Source: a virus
DNA length: 24,809 nucleotides
Strand: one strand, 5' to 3'
IMG/VR virus record: IMGVR_UViG_3300027907_000410
Span: 1 to 24,809 of that record
Positions within the stretch are counted from its first letter, which is position 1. Each line of letters starts with the position of its first letter. The translations under genes were made by a program, and so were the position numbers. Shown here piece by piece: positions 16,842-23,579 of this stretch. The notes beneath the pieces are model-generated. The model was not told the DNA's origin. It saw nothing but the letters and a program-made list of their open reading frames with translations, and searched no databases.

Positions 16842-17237
16842 CTATTGCAGCTGATCAGATTTGTGTTCTTTGAAATATTCTTTTTTGCCAGCCGCGGACT
16901 CAATGTTCCGAAAGGTGCGTCCATCGGCTGCACAAAGCATGGACCTACCATCTCTGAGCATTAGTGAAAATGTTATTTCTTCCTCTTCACCTGCCAGCAT
17001 CAGACCCGCAAAGGCACCAATCGGACCGAGTACCATCGCGCCGGCTAATCCCAGACTGACAGAACTCGACACATCGCGGCGCGAGCTTTCGCTGACTAAT
17101 GAAACGTCACGGATCTCTTGTGTGGATATCTTTAGTCCTGGCCACGGGTAAACGACTGTCTCTATGGTGATAACACCGGGCTCATACGTTGCATGCCCAT
17201 CAAGAAAATCTCCTGCCAAGATTTTTATTTTTGCCAT
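16842..17237 (-). CDS. Cargo protein with glycine-rich hydrophobic segment, 131 aa
   Basis: The N-terminal half is beta-rich (MAKIKILAGDFLDGHATYEP and VVYPWPGLKISTQEIRDVSL). A glycine-rich hydrophobic stretch (LGLAGAMVLGPIGAFAGLML, ~residues 63-82) follows, then more strands (EEITFSLMLRDGRSMLCAAD). This resembles small PH-like proteins split by a glycine-zipper segment, but I cannot name a family. GGAGGA lies eight bases before the ATG at 17237. Leftward cargo gene followed by its own terminator; function unknown. Confidence 0.7.
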   Translation of the reverse strand: MAKIKILAGDFLDGHATYEPGVITIETVVYPWPGLKISTQEIRDVSLVSESSRRDVSSSVSLGLAGAMVLGPIGAFAGLMLAGEEEEITFSLMLRDGRSMLCAADGRTFRNIESAAGKKEYFKEHKSDQLQ

Positions 17238-17734
17238 ACGGCATCCTCCCTGCATCCTCCTACAAGAAAAATTCAACGCTCAGACGGTTGTGGCGTCAAC
17301 GGGCTGTGGACGAGAAGCATTGATTGTCCGACTGTTGGAAGGCCACAAATGAAAAGGCCTGCTAAGGAGCTGCCTGTCTGGACTGAAGTCGCAAACCGAG
17401 TAGGGCTGGCGCCGATCTTACTTGCGCATTGCATCAGGTGGGCAGGACGCATCACTCCACCAGTGCTTACCGTCCTTCTGCATCAACCTGGGGGGTTAGA
17501 GAGCTCGTGAAAGTGCCGCGGCTTGCTTCCGGAGTTAGAGTGAAGGTTCGGCTCGGTGAAAGGCCACATACCAGGTCGCCTTGTCGAAGGCTTCAGAGGA
17601 GGCATTGGTGGTCGGAAAGATTGGTGTCATGCGACGGCTTCTTCTCATAGTGGTACCAGGGTAGATGGAGCACACCATTCGTGTGCTCGTCCTGAATTAT
17701 GCCGAGTCGTTCAGATTATTAGCGAAGGATAGAT
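17238..17734. other. Gene-poor stretch
   Basis: About 500 bases with no confident gene. A plus-strand frame at 17349-17510 (53 aa, MKRPAKELPVWTEVANRVGL) has AAGG seven bases upstream and could be a small gene or remnant, at about 0.25 confidence. A perfect 8-bp hairpin GAGCACAC-CATTC-GTGTGCTC lies at 17668-17688 without a T-tract. The promoter of the leftward 131-aa gene should lie near 17240-17290 but I cannot place it. Confidence 0.4.
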
Positions 17735-17737
17735 ACA

Positions 17738-17759
17738 AAGGCCCGGCGCTGGGCCGGGC
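17738..17759 (-). terminator. Terminator-like GCCCGGC hairpin
   Basis: Same 19-base hairpin as at 16801-16819, seven bases past the secreted-protein stop. The T-tract is short (CTTTG), so termination may be weaker. Confidence 0.55.
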
Positions 17760-17765
17760 TTCTCA

Positions 17766-18575
17766 TCATAGGGTCTTGAAAGTCAGCGGGAGCTTCCGGT
17801 CGAAAAAGCTTGGATCTGTTGCAATCAATCTGCTGCCTTGTTCACCTAGCGAGACACCTCTGACCGTAAAGTAAGCTCCTTCAACTTTTACTTTCTGGTT
17901 GATCAGTTTTTGCCAGATGTACTTTTCCCCATCTGGCAGTGTATCCCTCATGTCTACTAACCCGATCCCATGCTGCTCACCTACGTTGGTCAATGACTCG
18001 AGGTACAGCCAGCCAGACCACGGACCAGTTCCTTGTTTGACATAGCCAAGCAACCTTTCCTGACGCGGGGGTAGGTTATTCGGTACCCCTTCGATCTTAT
18101 AGTCGGGATCGCCTTCTATGACGTAATCGGCCGAGGTGATAGGGATTTCGCGTGCAAGATCTTTTGCATACTGCAAGGTCCGATCCGTCGCGGCTCCAGC
18201 TTTTTTGAACGCTCCACCAACGCCATCGTTTTTTAGGAAAATCGCGTAAGTTTCGAGGTTTATCTTAGACATAAACAGAATGACATTTCCCGTACGTTCG
18301 CCTTTGAAGTAGCTGTAAAGCGTGTCGTCCATACTGAAGCCGGCTTTTTCAAACGCTTTGTTCATGTACTTGGCGTAAACGTAGGATTGCTCTGGTGTAG
18401 GGATGGCAAATTTTGGCACTCTAGCCATCTCGCTGTTGAAGTCATCGTCGTAGTAGTCCTTGAAGGCATTTACGATCTTTTGCGCTGAGACCATGTCCAA
18501 TGGGGCTGCGGGTTGAGCTGCGTGAACGACGGTGCACAGGAACAGTAGGCAGGACGATATGAGCAATCGAAACAT
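17766..18575 (-). CDS. Secreted (periplasmic) hypothetical protein, 269 aa
   Basis: A signal peptide MFRLLISSCLLFLCTVVHA ends at a likely AxA-type site (VVHA-AQ), so the protein should be exported. The mature domain has a helical first half (KIVNAFKDYYDDDFNSEMAR, AGFSMDDTLYSYFKGERTGN) and a beta-rich second half (KVKVEGAYFTVRGVSLGEQG) resembling a small OB-like barrel. I do not recognise the family. AAGGA lies eight bases before the ATG at 18575. Leftward cargo gene with its own terminator hairpin. Confidence 0.8.
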   Translation of the reverse strand: MFRLLISSCLLFLCTVVHAAQPAAPLDMVSAQKIVNAFKDYYDDDFNSEMARVPKFAIPTPEQSYVYAKYMNKAFEKAGFSMDDTLYSYFKGERTGNVILFMSKINLETYAIFLKNDGVGGAFKKAGAATDRTLQYAKDLAREIPITSADYVIEGDPDYKIEGVPNNLPPRQERLLGYVKQGTGPWSGWLYLESLTNVGEQHGIGLVDMRDTLPDGEKYIWQKLINQKVKVEGAYFTVRGVSLGEQGSRLIATDPSFFDRKLPLTFKTL

Positions 18576-18765
18576 GGAGGCATCCTTGAGGTACGGCTGG
18601 CAAATCTCCATGCGGCCAGCCCATGATTCAGGGCGCTTTCAATCCACCGAAATGGAGGTTGAATGCGTGAGGAGTCACCATGGGATCGGCCGGATGTAAT
18701 CAATCTTTAGCTTTCTACAGTGCGCTGAGAGTTCGAGGTGTTTGGGAGGAGCGGGACAGAAAATG

Positions 18766-18789
18766 AAAAAGCCCGGCGCGAAGCCGGGC
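18766..18789 (-). terminator. Rho-independent terminator (GCCCGGC type)
   Basis: GCCCGGC-GCGAA-GCCGGGC followed by T5 on the minus strand; no gene ends directly upstream of it. Confidence 0.75.
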
Positions 18790-18870
18790 TCTCTATCGAT
18801 GGGCCAAATCCCTCTGACTGAGTGCATTGTGCTGGGTAGGTGTGACGATGGCGTGACAGGGCGGATACGA

Positions 18871-18892
18871 AAAGCCCGGCGCAGGGCCGGGC
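18871..18892 (-). terminator. Rho-independent terminator (GCCCGGC type)
   Basis: GCCCGGC-GCAGG-GCCGGGC followed by T4 on the minus strand, 25 bases past the DUF3037 stop. Confidence 0.75.
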
Positions 18893-18917
18893 ATTGATCT
18901 CTATGTGAGATTTCTTT

Positions 18918-19796
18918 TCATGCAACTTTCCCTGACCACCAGTTGATCGTTTTAATGGCGAGATCATCGGTTGAAGGCGCTTGGATGATTTCCACTCCAG
19001 AGCGCATCAATCGGTCTAATTGTCTACCGATAACATCTGAAACCCTTTTGAACTCTACAGGATCCATGCCGCTTTTTTCTGTCGGAACGAGAATGGAAAG
19101 AGCTCCTTGGCGGTCCGTATTGCTGGTTACAAGCATTAGATCTGAAGAAGCCTGAAGTATGTTCTTTTCAGCTACTACTGGACTTTTATACCAAACCGAA
19201 ACGACTGATCCTACCGCTGATGAGCTAAGAAGTGGTGCATCGACATCAATGGTTTTTCCATTCTTCAAGCTGAGCCGATAACGTTCTTCCTTAATAATCG
19301 ACGACGCTGAGAGCTCCATGCGCTGCCTCATGATTTGGAATAACCCGTCGCGGAGCTTAGGTGTCGACGTGTACCTGAAGGCGTTGTTTTTTGCTGAGCC
19401 TTTAGGATGGCCCAAAGTAACCACATCTTCGAAAAACTCGTTGACCACCGCCTCTGCTGACTCCCCGGCAGCAAACAGCTCCGGTCCCAGACGAACGTTG
19501 CCACTAATTTCATCCGGTAAACCAGCACGGCTTTCGTACACAAACTCTTCGATATCATGAAGATAATGTGTCAGCTCGCGAAGGTTCACCCGCTCGCCAT
19601 ATAGACATTTGAGTCTGTCAAACGTGTCTAACATGCGGACTTCTACGCGGCCCTGGTAACAGAAAGCAACGCCTACATTGAGGAATTCCCCTGCGTCCGT
19701 ATCCATGCACATTTGAATCGTGCGCCAATGACCGCTCACACCCTGCCGGGCGGAGCTTTCTCCGATCTTGTGCTTTATCTTGGCGAAGATGGTCAT
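18918..19796 (-). CDS. DUF3037-like partner of the HipA-like kinase, 292 aa
   Basis: The N-terminal third (SGHWRTIQMCMDTDAGEFLN, then VGVAFCYQGRVEVRML) fits the DUF3037 pattern, in which a 'GEF(V/L)N(I/V)GV' strand is characteristic. The rest is a mixed helical domain with an FFEDVVTLGHPKG segment and no catalytic motif I can name. Its ATG overlaps the stop of the HipA-like gene (ATGA), so the two are made together. From memory, HipA-like kinase genes with a DUF3037 gene directly after them recur in many bacteria, which supports the call. Biochemical role unknown; it could be the kinase's regulator or substrate. Confidence 0.68.
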   Translation of the reverse strand: MTIFAKIKHKIGESSARQGVSGHWRTIQMCMDTDAGEFLNVGVAFCYQGRVEVRMLDTFDRLKCLYGERVNLRELTHYLHDIEEFVYESRAGLPDEISGNVRLGPELFAAGESAEAVVNEFFEDVVTLGHPKGSAKNNAFRYTSTPKLRDGLFQIMRQRMELSASSIIKEERYRLSLKNGKTIDVDAPLLSSSAVGSVVSVWYKSPVVAEKNILQASSDLMLVTSNTDRQGALSILVPTEKSGMDPVEFKRVSDVIGRQLDRLMRSGVEIIQAPSTDDLAIKTINWWSGKVA

Positions 19797-20668
19797 ACCA
19801 TAAGGCCTACTGCCGAATTATAGTGTTGCGGTTCGAGCCGAGAAGATAAGAAGTCTAGCACCTGTGTGACTTCATCTTGCTCCAAAAATTCAGCAAGAAG
19901 CTCTCTCGCTTGACTTTCTGCTTTGCTCTTCCATGAGACTGAAAATGTGTTGTAGGCGAGTCCGCGAGCAGATCTGATAGGGGTCCTGCTGCTCCAATTT
20001 GGTACCAAGCTGTCGATCAGCTCTTTGAGTGCATTACGCAACTCCAGCGGGCTCGTTGCTAATCTGCTTGGATCCCATGAGGGGTGCCTGAAAAGCCTGC
20101 CGTGGTCAATCAATACTAATGAGCCTTCGGCATTCCCAAGCAGGTTCCCTAGGTGGCGATCAGTGTTCTCCGTCCATTCATCAAACGACACTATTCCCGG
20201 CGTCGATTTGTTCGAGGCCAAATCTGCAGCAATACGGGATAGGTTTTTTTGCCTTAAAAAGTCAGGTCCGTCCGAAGGGCAACCCACGACCAAGCTTGGA
20301 TGTCTCATATCCTCGCTGAACCAAGCTAGGAATTCTGCTTGATCGCAGCCTTCCGGCATGGAGTTTGACAGCTTCTCTAGAACGGCCTCAGGTATTTGCT
20401 CTCGCCGCAAAACGATAACACCTGCGGTGCCAGGGACTACTAAACCGCAGGCTTTTGCGAGTACGTAGCCTAATGCCTCGCTTACAATAGATCTGTTCTC
20501 AGCTAGATTGTCGTCATTTAACGCAATTTTGTTTGGAAACGGTTTTATATAGCAGCGAAAAGACGCATCGCCAACGGCAACTTTTCCTCTAAATATTGCA
20601 TTCTCACCTTTCGAGTCCACCTCGCGGAGCTGGCCGCGGAAGGCGTCGCCACCAAGCACTATAAACAT
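19793..20668 (-). CDS. HipA-like protein kinase, 291 aa
   Basis: Resembles the stand-alone HipA-like kinase family (HipA_2). Kinase features are Lys42 in CYIKPFP, a helical lobe with SEALGYVLAKACGL, the catalytic loop WTENTDRHLGN (Asp170, Asn175) and the metal-binding Asp188 in LIDHG. The long HipA N-terminal subdomain and any HipB antitoxin are absent. AAGGA lies seven bases before the ATG at 20668. It is translationally coupled to the DUF3037-like gene. It sits between the repressor operon and PL, like rexAB in lambda, and reads in the same direction as the repressor. Protein or small-molecule phosphorylation is implied by family; the target is unknown. Confidence 0.78.
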   Translation of the reverse strand: MFIVLGGDAFRGQLREVDSKGENAIFRGKVAVGDASFRCYIKPFPNKIALNDDNLAENRSIVSEALGYVLAKACGLVVPGTAGVIVLRREQIPEAVLEKLSNSMPEGCDQAEFLAWFSEDMRHPSLVVGCPSDGPDFLRQKNLSRIAADLASNKSTPGIVSFDEWTENTDRHLGNLLGNAEGSLVLIDHGRLFRHPSWDPSRLATSPLELRNALKELIDSLVPNWSSRTPIRSARGLAYNTFSVSWKSKAESQARELLAEFLEQDEVTQVLDFLSSRLEPQHYNSAVGLMV

Positions 20669-20742
20669 CTGTCGATCCTTGATTCTTACTGTGTAAAACC
20701 GAATAGAGACCCTACATACCTTGAACGATCATGCTGTCCTGG

Positions 20743-20979
20743 TCATTCAACCTTCCCCCGCACAATCCTTCCCGCCTTCACCTCTTCCGCATACCCCGCC
20801 AGCCGCTCCTCATCCCCCTGAAACACCTTGATCATGCGCAGCAAGGCTTGGGCGTCGGCTTCATTCCCGGCCGCGCTCAATCGATCTGCGATCCGAACCA
20901 GCTCCACGGCTGACCACTTGAGGTCCGAGGCAATACCCTGGAGGTTACGACGCAAATCATCCAGCAACAGTGTGGTCAC
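20743..20979 (-). CDS. Small helical phage protein, 78 aa (paralogue of the next gene)
   Basis: Begins MTTLLLDDLRRNLQGIASDL and ends RLAGYAEEVKAGRIVRGKVE. The last 20 residues match the upstream neighbour's RLMEYAEEVRVGRVSRSKAE, and both begin with an LRR(D/N)L helix, so the two are tandem paralogues. The start is a GTG overlapping the neighbour's stop (GTGA). It is downstream of the repressor in the same operon and so probably expressed in the lysogen. Function unknown. Confidence 0.72.
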   Translation of the reverse strand: MTTLLLDDLRRNLQGIASDLKWSAVELVRIADRLSAAGNEADAQALLRMIKVFQGDEERLAGYAEEVKAGRIVRGKVE

Positions 20980-21203
20980 TCAGCTTTGCTCCTGCTTACT
21001 CGGCCGACCCTTACTTCCTCGGCATACTCCATCAGTCGATCAACATGCTCGTGCAGCTTTCCGATCTTCTCCATGGCTGCCAAGAACTCAGGTCCGGCGA
21101 AGGTCTTTGCCTCGCGGAAGAGGTCGTGCGCGGTATCTTCAAGAGTGGAGGCCGCGGCTTTCAAATCACGGCGCAGTTCCTGGTTGGGTTTGGTGAGGGG
21201 CAT
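20976..21203 (-). CDS. Small helical phage protein, 75 aa (tandem paralogue)
   Basis: Begins MPLTKPNQELRRDLKAAAST and is almost all helical, ending with the same YAEEV-x-G-R motif as its downstream paralogue. The ATG at 21203 lies two bases past the repressor stop and lacks a good ribosome site, so translation is probably coupled to the repressor. The alternative TTG at 21227 is less likely. Function unknown; co-expression with the repressor suggests a lysogeny-stage role. Confidence 0.7.
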   Translation of the reverse strand: MPLTKPNQELRRDLKAAASTLEDTAHDLFREAKTFAGPEFLAAMEKIGKLHEHVDRLMEYAEEVRVGRVSRSKAE

Positions 21204-21205
21204 GG

Positions 21206-22078
21206 CTATACCAGTTGGGCATTCCAAACCAGGAGCACTCGAGCCTGGATGTAGGTCTCGTCAGCTCTGATCGTTTGCGGCGGATGTCTATCGTTGTCAG
21301 AAATCATTTTGATCTGATCATCGCCAATCCACTGGAGGCGCTTGATGTACAGGTGGCCCTCCCAAGAGAACATGTAGATCCCATCCCCGATGAACTCACG
21401 AATGCTGATGTCGACCAGGAGCGGGTCGCGGTGCTTGATCGTTGGCGCCATCGACTGACCCCATCCGGTCACCATCTTGAGGTGGAAGTGCTCTTTGAAC
21501 TCGACGCCCATCTCGCGCAGGTGCTGAGGGCTTACTCGCACGTCCTGGAGCAATTCCGGGTAGTCGTGCGGTATTTGCCCGCCACCCATAGCGGCACGGA
21601 CGTCGTAGTGCGCGATCCACACCTCGTCACCCATGACTCCGGGTCGGTAGTAGTCGATCTCGATGGCACCACCGCCATCGAGATCGACTACCGCTGCAAG
21701 TAACCGGCGGCGGGCCGTATCCGAAAGCCCTTTTCCCTGTTTTGCAAGCATCTGGCGAACCATGTCAGCAGCAGATGCACCTTGCGAGTAAGTGTTCGCT
21801 TGTTCCGAAGCGCTCGCGAGTCCACTGATCTCTTTCGCCAGTCGCTTGCTGAATTTCTCGATAGGCACGTCAAGCAAGCGCGACAGCACTGCCGCGAACT
21901 TCGCATTCAGCGGATTGGTGCCGTTCAGATACATCGCCACAGCGGCTGCGGAAATATCCGCTGCTTCCGCAAGGCTTGCTTGAGTCAGACCAAGGGCGTT
22001 CTTTTTCGATACGAAAATCGCCTTCGCGGCGTCGCACTCAGCTTTTAACTCTGGGGAAAGTTCTTTCTTTTTGCTCAT
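21206..22078 (-). CDS. cI: CI-like prophage repressor (HTH plus S24 peptidase fold)
   Basis: Lysogeny repressor of 290 aa. An XRE-type helix-turn-helix lies at residues ~29-52 (ALGLTQASLAEAADISAAAV). The C-terminal S24 domain has the catalytic Ser209 in GQSMAPT and Lys246 in YIKRLQW, and should dimerise. No Ala-Gly or Cys-Gly pair occurs anywhere; the region where cleavage would be expected reads YDVRAAMGGGQ. Self-cleavage after RecA activation is therefore doubtful. It is divergent from cro, and three 15-bp operators lie between them. One of these (OR3) lies only nine bases from its start, fitting autoregulation. Confidence 0.9.
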   Translation of the reverse strand: MSKKKELSPELKAECDAAKAIFVSKKNALGLTQASLAEAADISAAAVAMYLNGTNPLNAKFAAVLSRLLDVPIEKFSKRLAKEISGLASASEQANTYSQGASAADMVRQMLAKQGKGLSDTARRRLLAAVVDLDGGGAIEIDYYRPGVMGDEVWIAHYDVRAAMGGGQIPHDYPELLQDVRVSPQHLREMGVEFKEHFHLKMVTGWGQSMAPTIKHRDPLLVDISIREFIGDGIYMFSWEGHLYIKRLQWIGDDQIKMISDNDRHPPQTIRADETYIQARVLLVWNAQLV

Positions 22079-22087
22079 CCGTGAAAT

Positions 22088-22154
22088 TTAACCGTTGGTT
22101 AATTTATTTGCGGCAACCGGCGGTATTGCTAGAAAACTAACCGGCGGTTAATAT
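22088..22154 (+). promoter_or_regulatory. OR region: PR promoter with three operators
   Basis: Operators are OR3 TTAACCGTTGGTTAA (22088-22102), OR2 GCAACCGGCGGTATT (22113-22127) and OR1 CTAACCGGCGGTTAA (22137-22151), with centres 24-25 bp apart. PR has -35 TTGCTA (22126-22131) and -10 TAATAT (22149-22154) with a 17-base spacer, overlapped by OR2 and OR1. OR3 lies in front of the repressor gene, where PRM must be. The order mirrors lambda OR. Confidence 0.85.
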
Positions 22155-22186
22155 TGATCTTGAAACCACCATTCGAGATTTCCAGA

Positions 22187-22393
22187 ATGAAGCAGATCCC
22201 ACTTACAGAGCTGGTTGCTACGAAAGGGCAGGCCTTTGCGGCCAAGGCTCTTGGGGTCAGCCCTGCCGCAATCAGCAAAGCCGTCGCGGCCGAGCGAAAC
22301 ATTTCCGTCACCTGCAATCCGGACGGGACTTTTGAAGCGCATGAGCTCAAATCCTTCCCGGCGCAAGCGTCTCCAAAGAAGTCAGCCGCCTAA
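22187..22393 (+). CDS. cro: Cro-like repressor, 68 aa
   Basis: Small helix-turn-helix protein (MKQIPLTELVATKGQAFAAK, then ALGVSPAAISKAVAAERNIS) of the lambda/D3 Cro type, which would bind the same operators and turn down early transcription. It is the first gene after PR, divergent from the repressor. The ATG at 22187 is chosen because it gives the canonical Cro N-terminus; the ribosome site is weak (GAG at nine bases). Confidence 0.85.
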   Translation: MKQIPLTELVATKGQAFAAKALGVSPAAISKAVAAERNISVTCNPDGTFEAHELKSFPAQASPKKSAA

Positions 22394-22428
22394 CCCAGTC
22401 CTGTCACACCGACCCCGGAAGTGAGCCC

Positions 22429-22632
22429 ATGGCCTACGACGACAAAGCGCACCGGTACGAGCACCAGGTGAAGGTGCGTCTTGATGACGAAGTCTTCCAA
22501 GAACTCAAGGACGTTGCTCGCGACATGAAGCTGCAACACAGCGTGCTTAGCCGGGAAATCATCGAGGCGGCGCTTGAAGTCAGGCGAACCCTGGGTGAGT
22601 TGCCGTTTGAGCTGGAAAAGCGACAAGCCTGA
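22429..22632 (+). CDS. Ribbon-helix-helix DNA-binding protein, 67 aa
   Basis: Arc/Mnt-type fold: a strand HQVKVRLDDEVFQELKDVAR followed by the second helix LQHSVLSREIIEAALEV. Such dimers bind operators through the strand. It lies just after cro in the rightward early operon, so it is probably an early regulator. The possible link to the Bro-N antirepressor further downstream recalls arc/ant of phage P22, but that is only an analogy. The ribosome site GGAAGTGAG is moderate. Confidence 0.78.
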   Translation: MAYDDKAHRYEHQVKVRLDDEVFQELKDVARDMKLQHSVLSREIIEAALEVRRTLGELPFELEKRQA

Positions 22633-22653
22633 AAAGGCGCAGGAGGGGGATTT

Positions 22654-22845
22654 ATGCCCAGTGCAGAAGTGGATCTCAGGAAGACCGCAACAGAAGAACT
22701 GGCGCGATGGGCGATGGAGATTGGCATTACTCCCGACGCATTGGCTTCCGAGCTTGTGCGAGTGGCGATGCCGGGGCTCAAGAAGGCGATATGCGACACC
22801 GCGAAGCCCGACAGCAACGTACTCGCCTTCACCCTCAAGCGATGA
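22654..22845 (+). CDS. Small phage protein, 63 aa
   Basis: Begins MPSAEVDLRKTATEELARWA, then a helix with GITPDALASELVRVAMPG, which looks like a small helix-turn-helix or RHH-like unit. No family recognised. A strong ribosome site (GGAGGGGG) precedes the ATG. Its stop overlaps the next ATG (ATGA). Rightward early operon. Confidence 0.68.
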   Translation: MPSAEVDLRKTATEELARWAMEIGITPDALASELVRVAMPGLKKAICDTAKPDSNVLAFTLKR

Positions 22846-22970
22846 GTTCCGGACCGAAGAGCGAGAAGGACGGGTCGGTTACAAGTTTGAAGTTTGGTGC
22901 TGGTCCCTGTTTCGGGACTGGAAGAAGAAAGGGTCATGGGTTCATCCCTGATCAGTTGATGAACGAATGA
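22842..22970 (+). CDS. Small Gly/Lys-rich ORF, 42 aa, coupled
   Basis: Begins MSSGPKSEKDGSVTSLKFGA and ends HGFIPDQLMNE. The ATG overlaps the stop of the 63-aa gene (ATGA). It fills an otherwise empty gap before the CII-type gene. Basic and glycine-rich with one Cys; no family recognised. Confidence 0.45.
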   Translation: MSSGPKSEKDGSVTSLKFGAGPCFGTGRRKGHGFIPDQLMNE

Positions 22971-23020
22971 TCGCCTTGTTGGCACTACGCCACCACGGAA
23001 ACAGAAACGAGGTTTTACGA

Positions 23021-23443
23021 ATGGAAGACTTTCTTCGGGCCTGCCAGAGCGCTGTTCTGGACAACGAGGCAAAGGCACTGGCGGCAAAGATGGGCGTTCC
23101 GCACGTTGGCCTGCTCCAGCGCGCCAACCCCGACAACGATGCTCACCACCTGACGGTGGAGCACCTGTTCGGAATCTTGCTGCACACCGGCGACATGCGC
23201 CCTCTGGCCGCGCTCGCAAATGACTTCGGATTCGACCTGGTCGCCAAGTCTGCTCCTGAGCCTCAGGCGCTGACCAAATCTCTGATCAATGTCGGCAAGG
23301 AAGTGGCTGATCTGACTATCGCGGTGCACGAAGCACTCGGCGACGACCATGTGAGCACATTCGAAAAGTCCTTGATTCGCCAAGAGATCAACCATGTACG
23401 ACAAAGCCTGGACGTGATGGATGCATCGGTGAAGGCCGCCTGA
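23021..23443 (+). CDS. CII-type phage regulatory protein (CP76 family)
   Basis: A 140-aa protein beginning MEDFLRACQSAVLDNEAKAL. The segment LTVEHLFGILLHTGDMRPLA is typical of the phage regulatory CII/CP76 (YmfL-like) proteins, which bind DNA as early-stage regulators. GAGG lies eight bases before the ATG at 23021. An in-frame ATG at 22967 overlaps the stop of the 42-aa ORF but gives an atypical N-terminus. Expected to influence the lysis-lysogeny decision; family assignment is from pattern. Confidence 0.75.
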   Translation: MEDFLRACQSAVLDNEAKALAAKMGVPHVGLLQRANPDNDAHHLTVEHLFGILLHTGDMRPLAALANDFGFDLVAKSAPEPQALTKSLINVGKEVADLTIAVHEALGDDHVSTFEKSLIRQEINHVRQSLDVMDASVKAA

Positions 23444-23525
23444 AAACATTCCGCATGCGAAAACTCGGGAAATGGGTCACTGCCTTCCCACTATTAGCTT
23501 GAAGGTCGACAAAACCATCAGGCAC

Positions 23526-23551
23526 AAAAAAGCCGACGGTCGAGGTCGGCT
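23526..23551 (-). terminator. Leftward (antisense) terminator in the antirepressor leader
   Basis: AGCCGAC-N7-GTCGGCT followed by T6 on the minus strand. All nearby genes run rightwards, so it would end an antisense transcript, or stop leftward leakage, ~30 bases before the antirepressor start. Confidence 0.6.
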
Positions 23552-23579
23552 GATTCGAAAACACTTTGTGAGGCCGATT

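Larger units (their letters stand above)
18576..18917. other. Gene-free gap with two tandem terminators
   Basis: About 340 bases between the DUF3037 and secreted-protein genes. It holds two leftward GCCCGGC terminators (18766-18789 and 18871-18892) with about 80 bases of no apparent content between them. The second stop signal has no gene of its own and may mark a lost cargo gene. Confidence 0.5.

Noticed and set aside
17429-17650. Plus-strand 73-codon frame
   Set aside because: Arg/Ser-rich shadow-like composition, no ribosome site, no partner.
18707-18967. Leftward 86-codon frame
   Set aside because: It runs through two terminator hairpins and overlaps the end of the DUF3037-like gene without any protein pattern.
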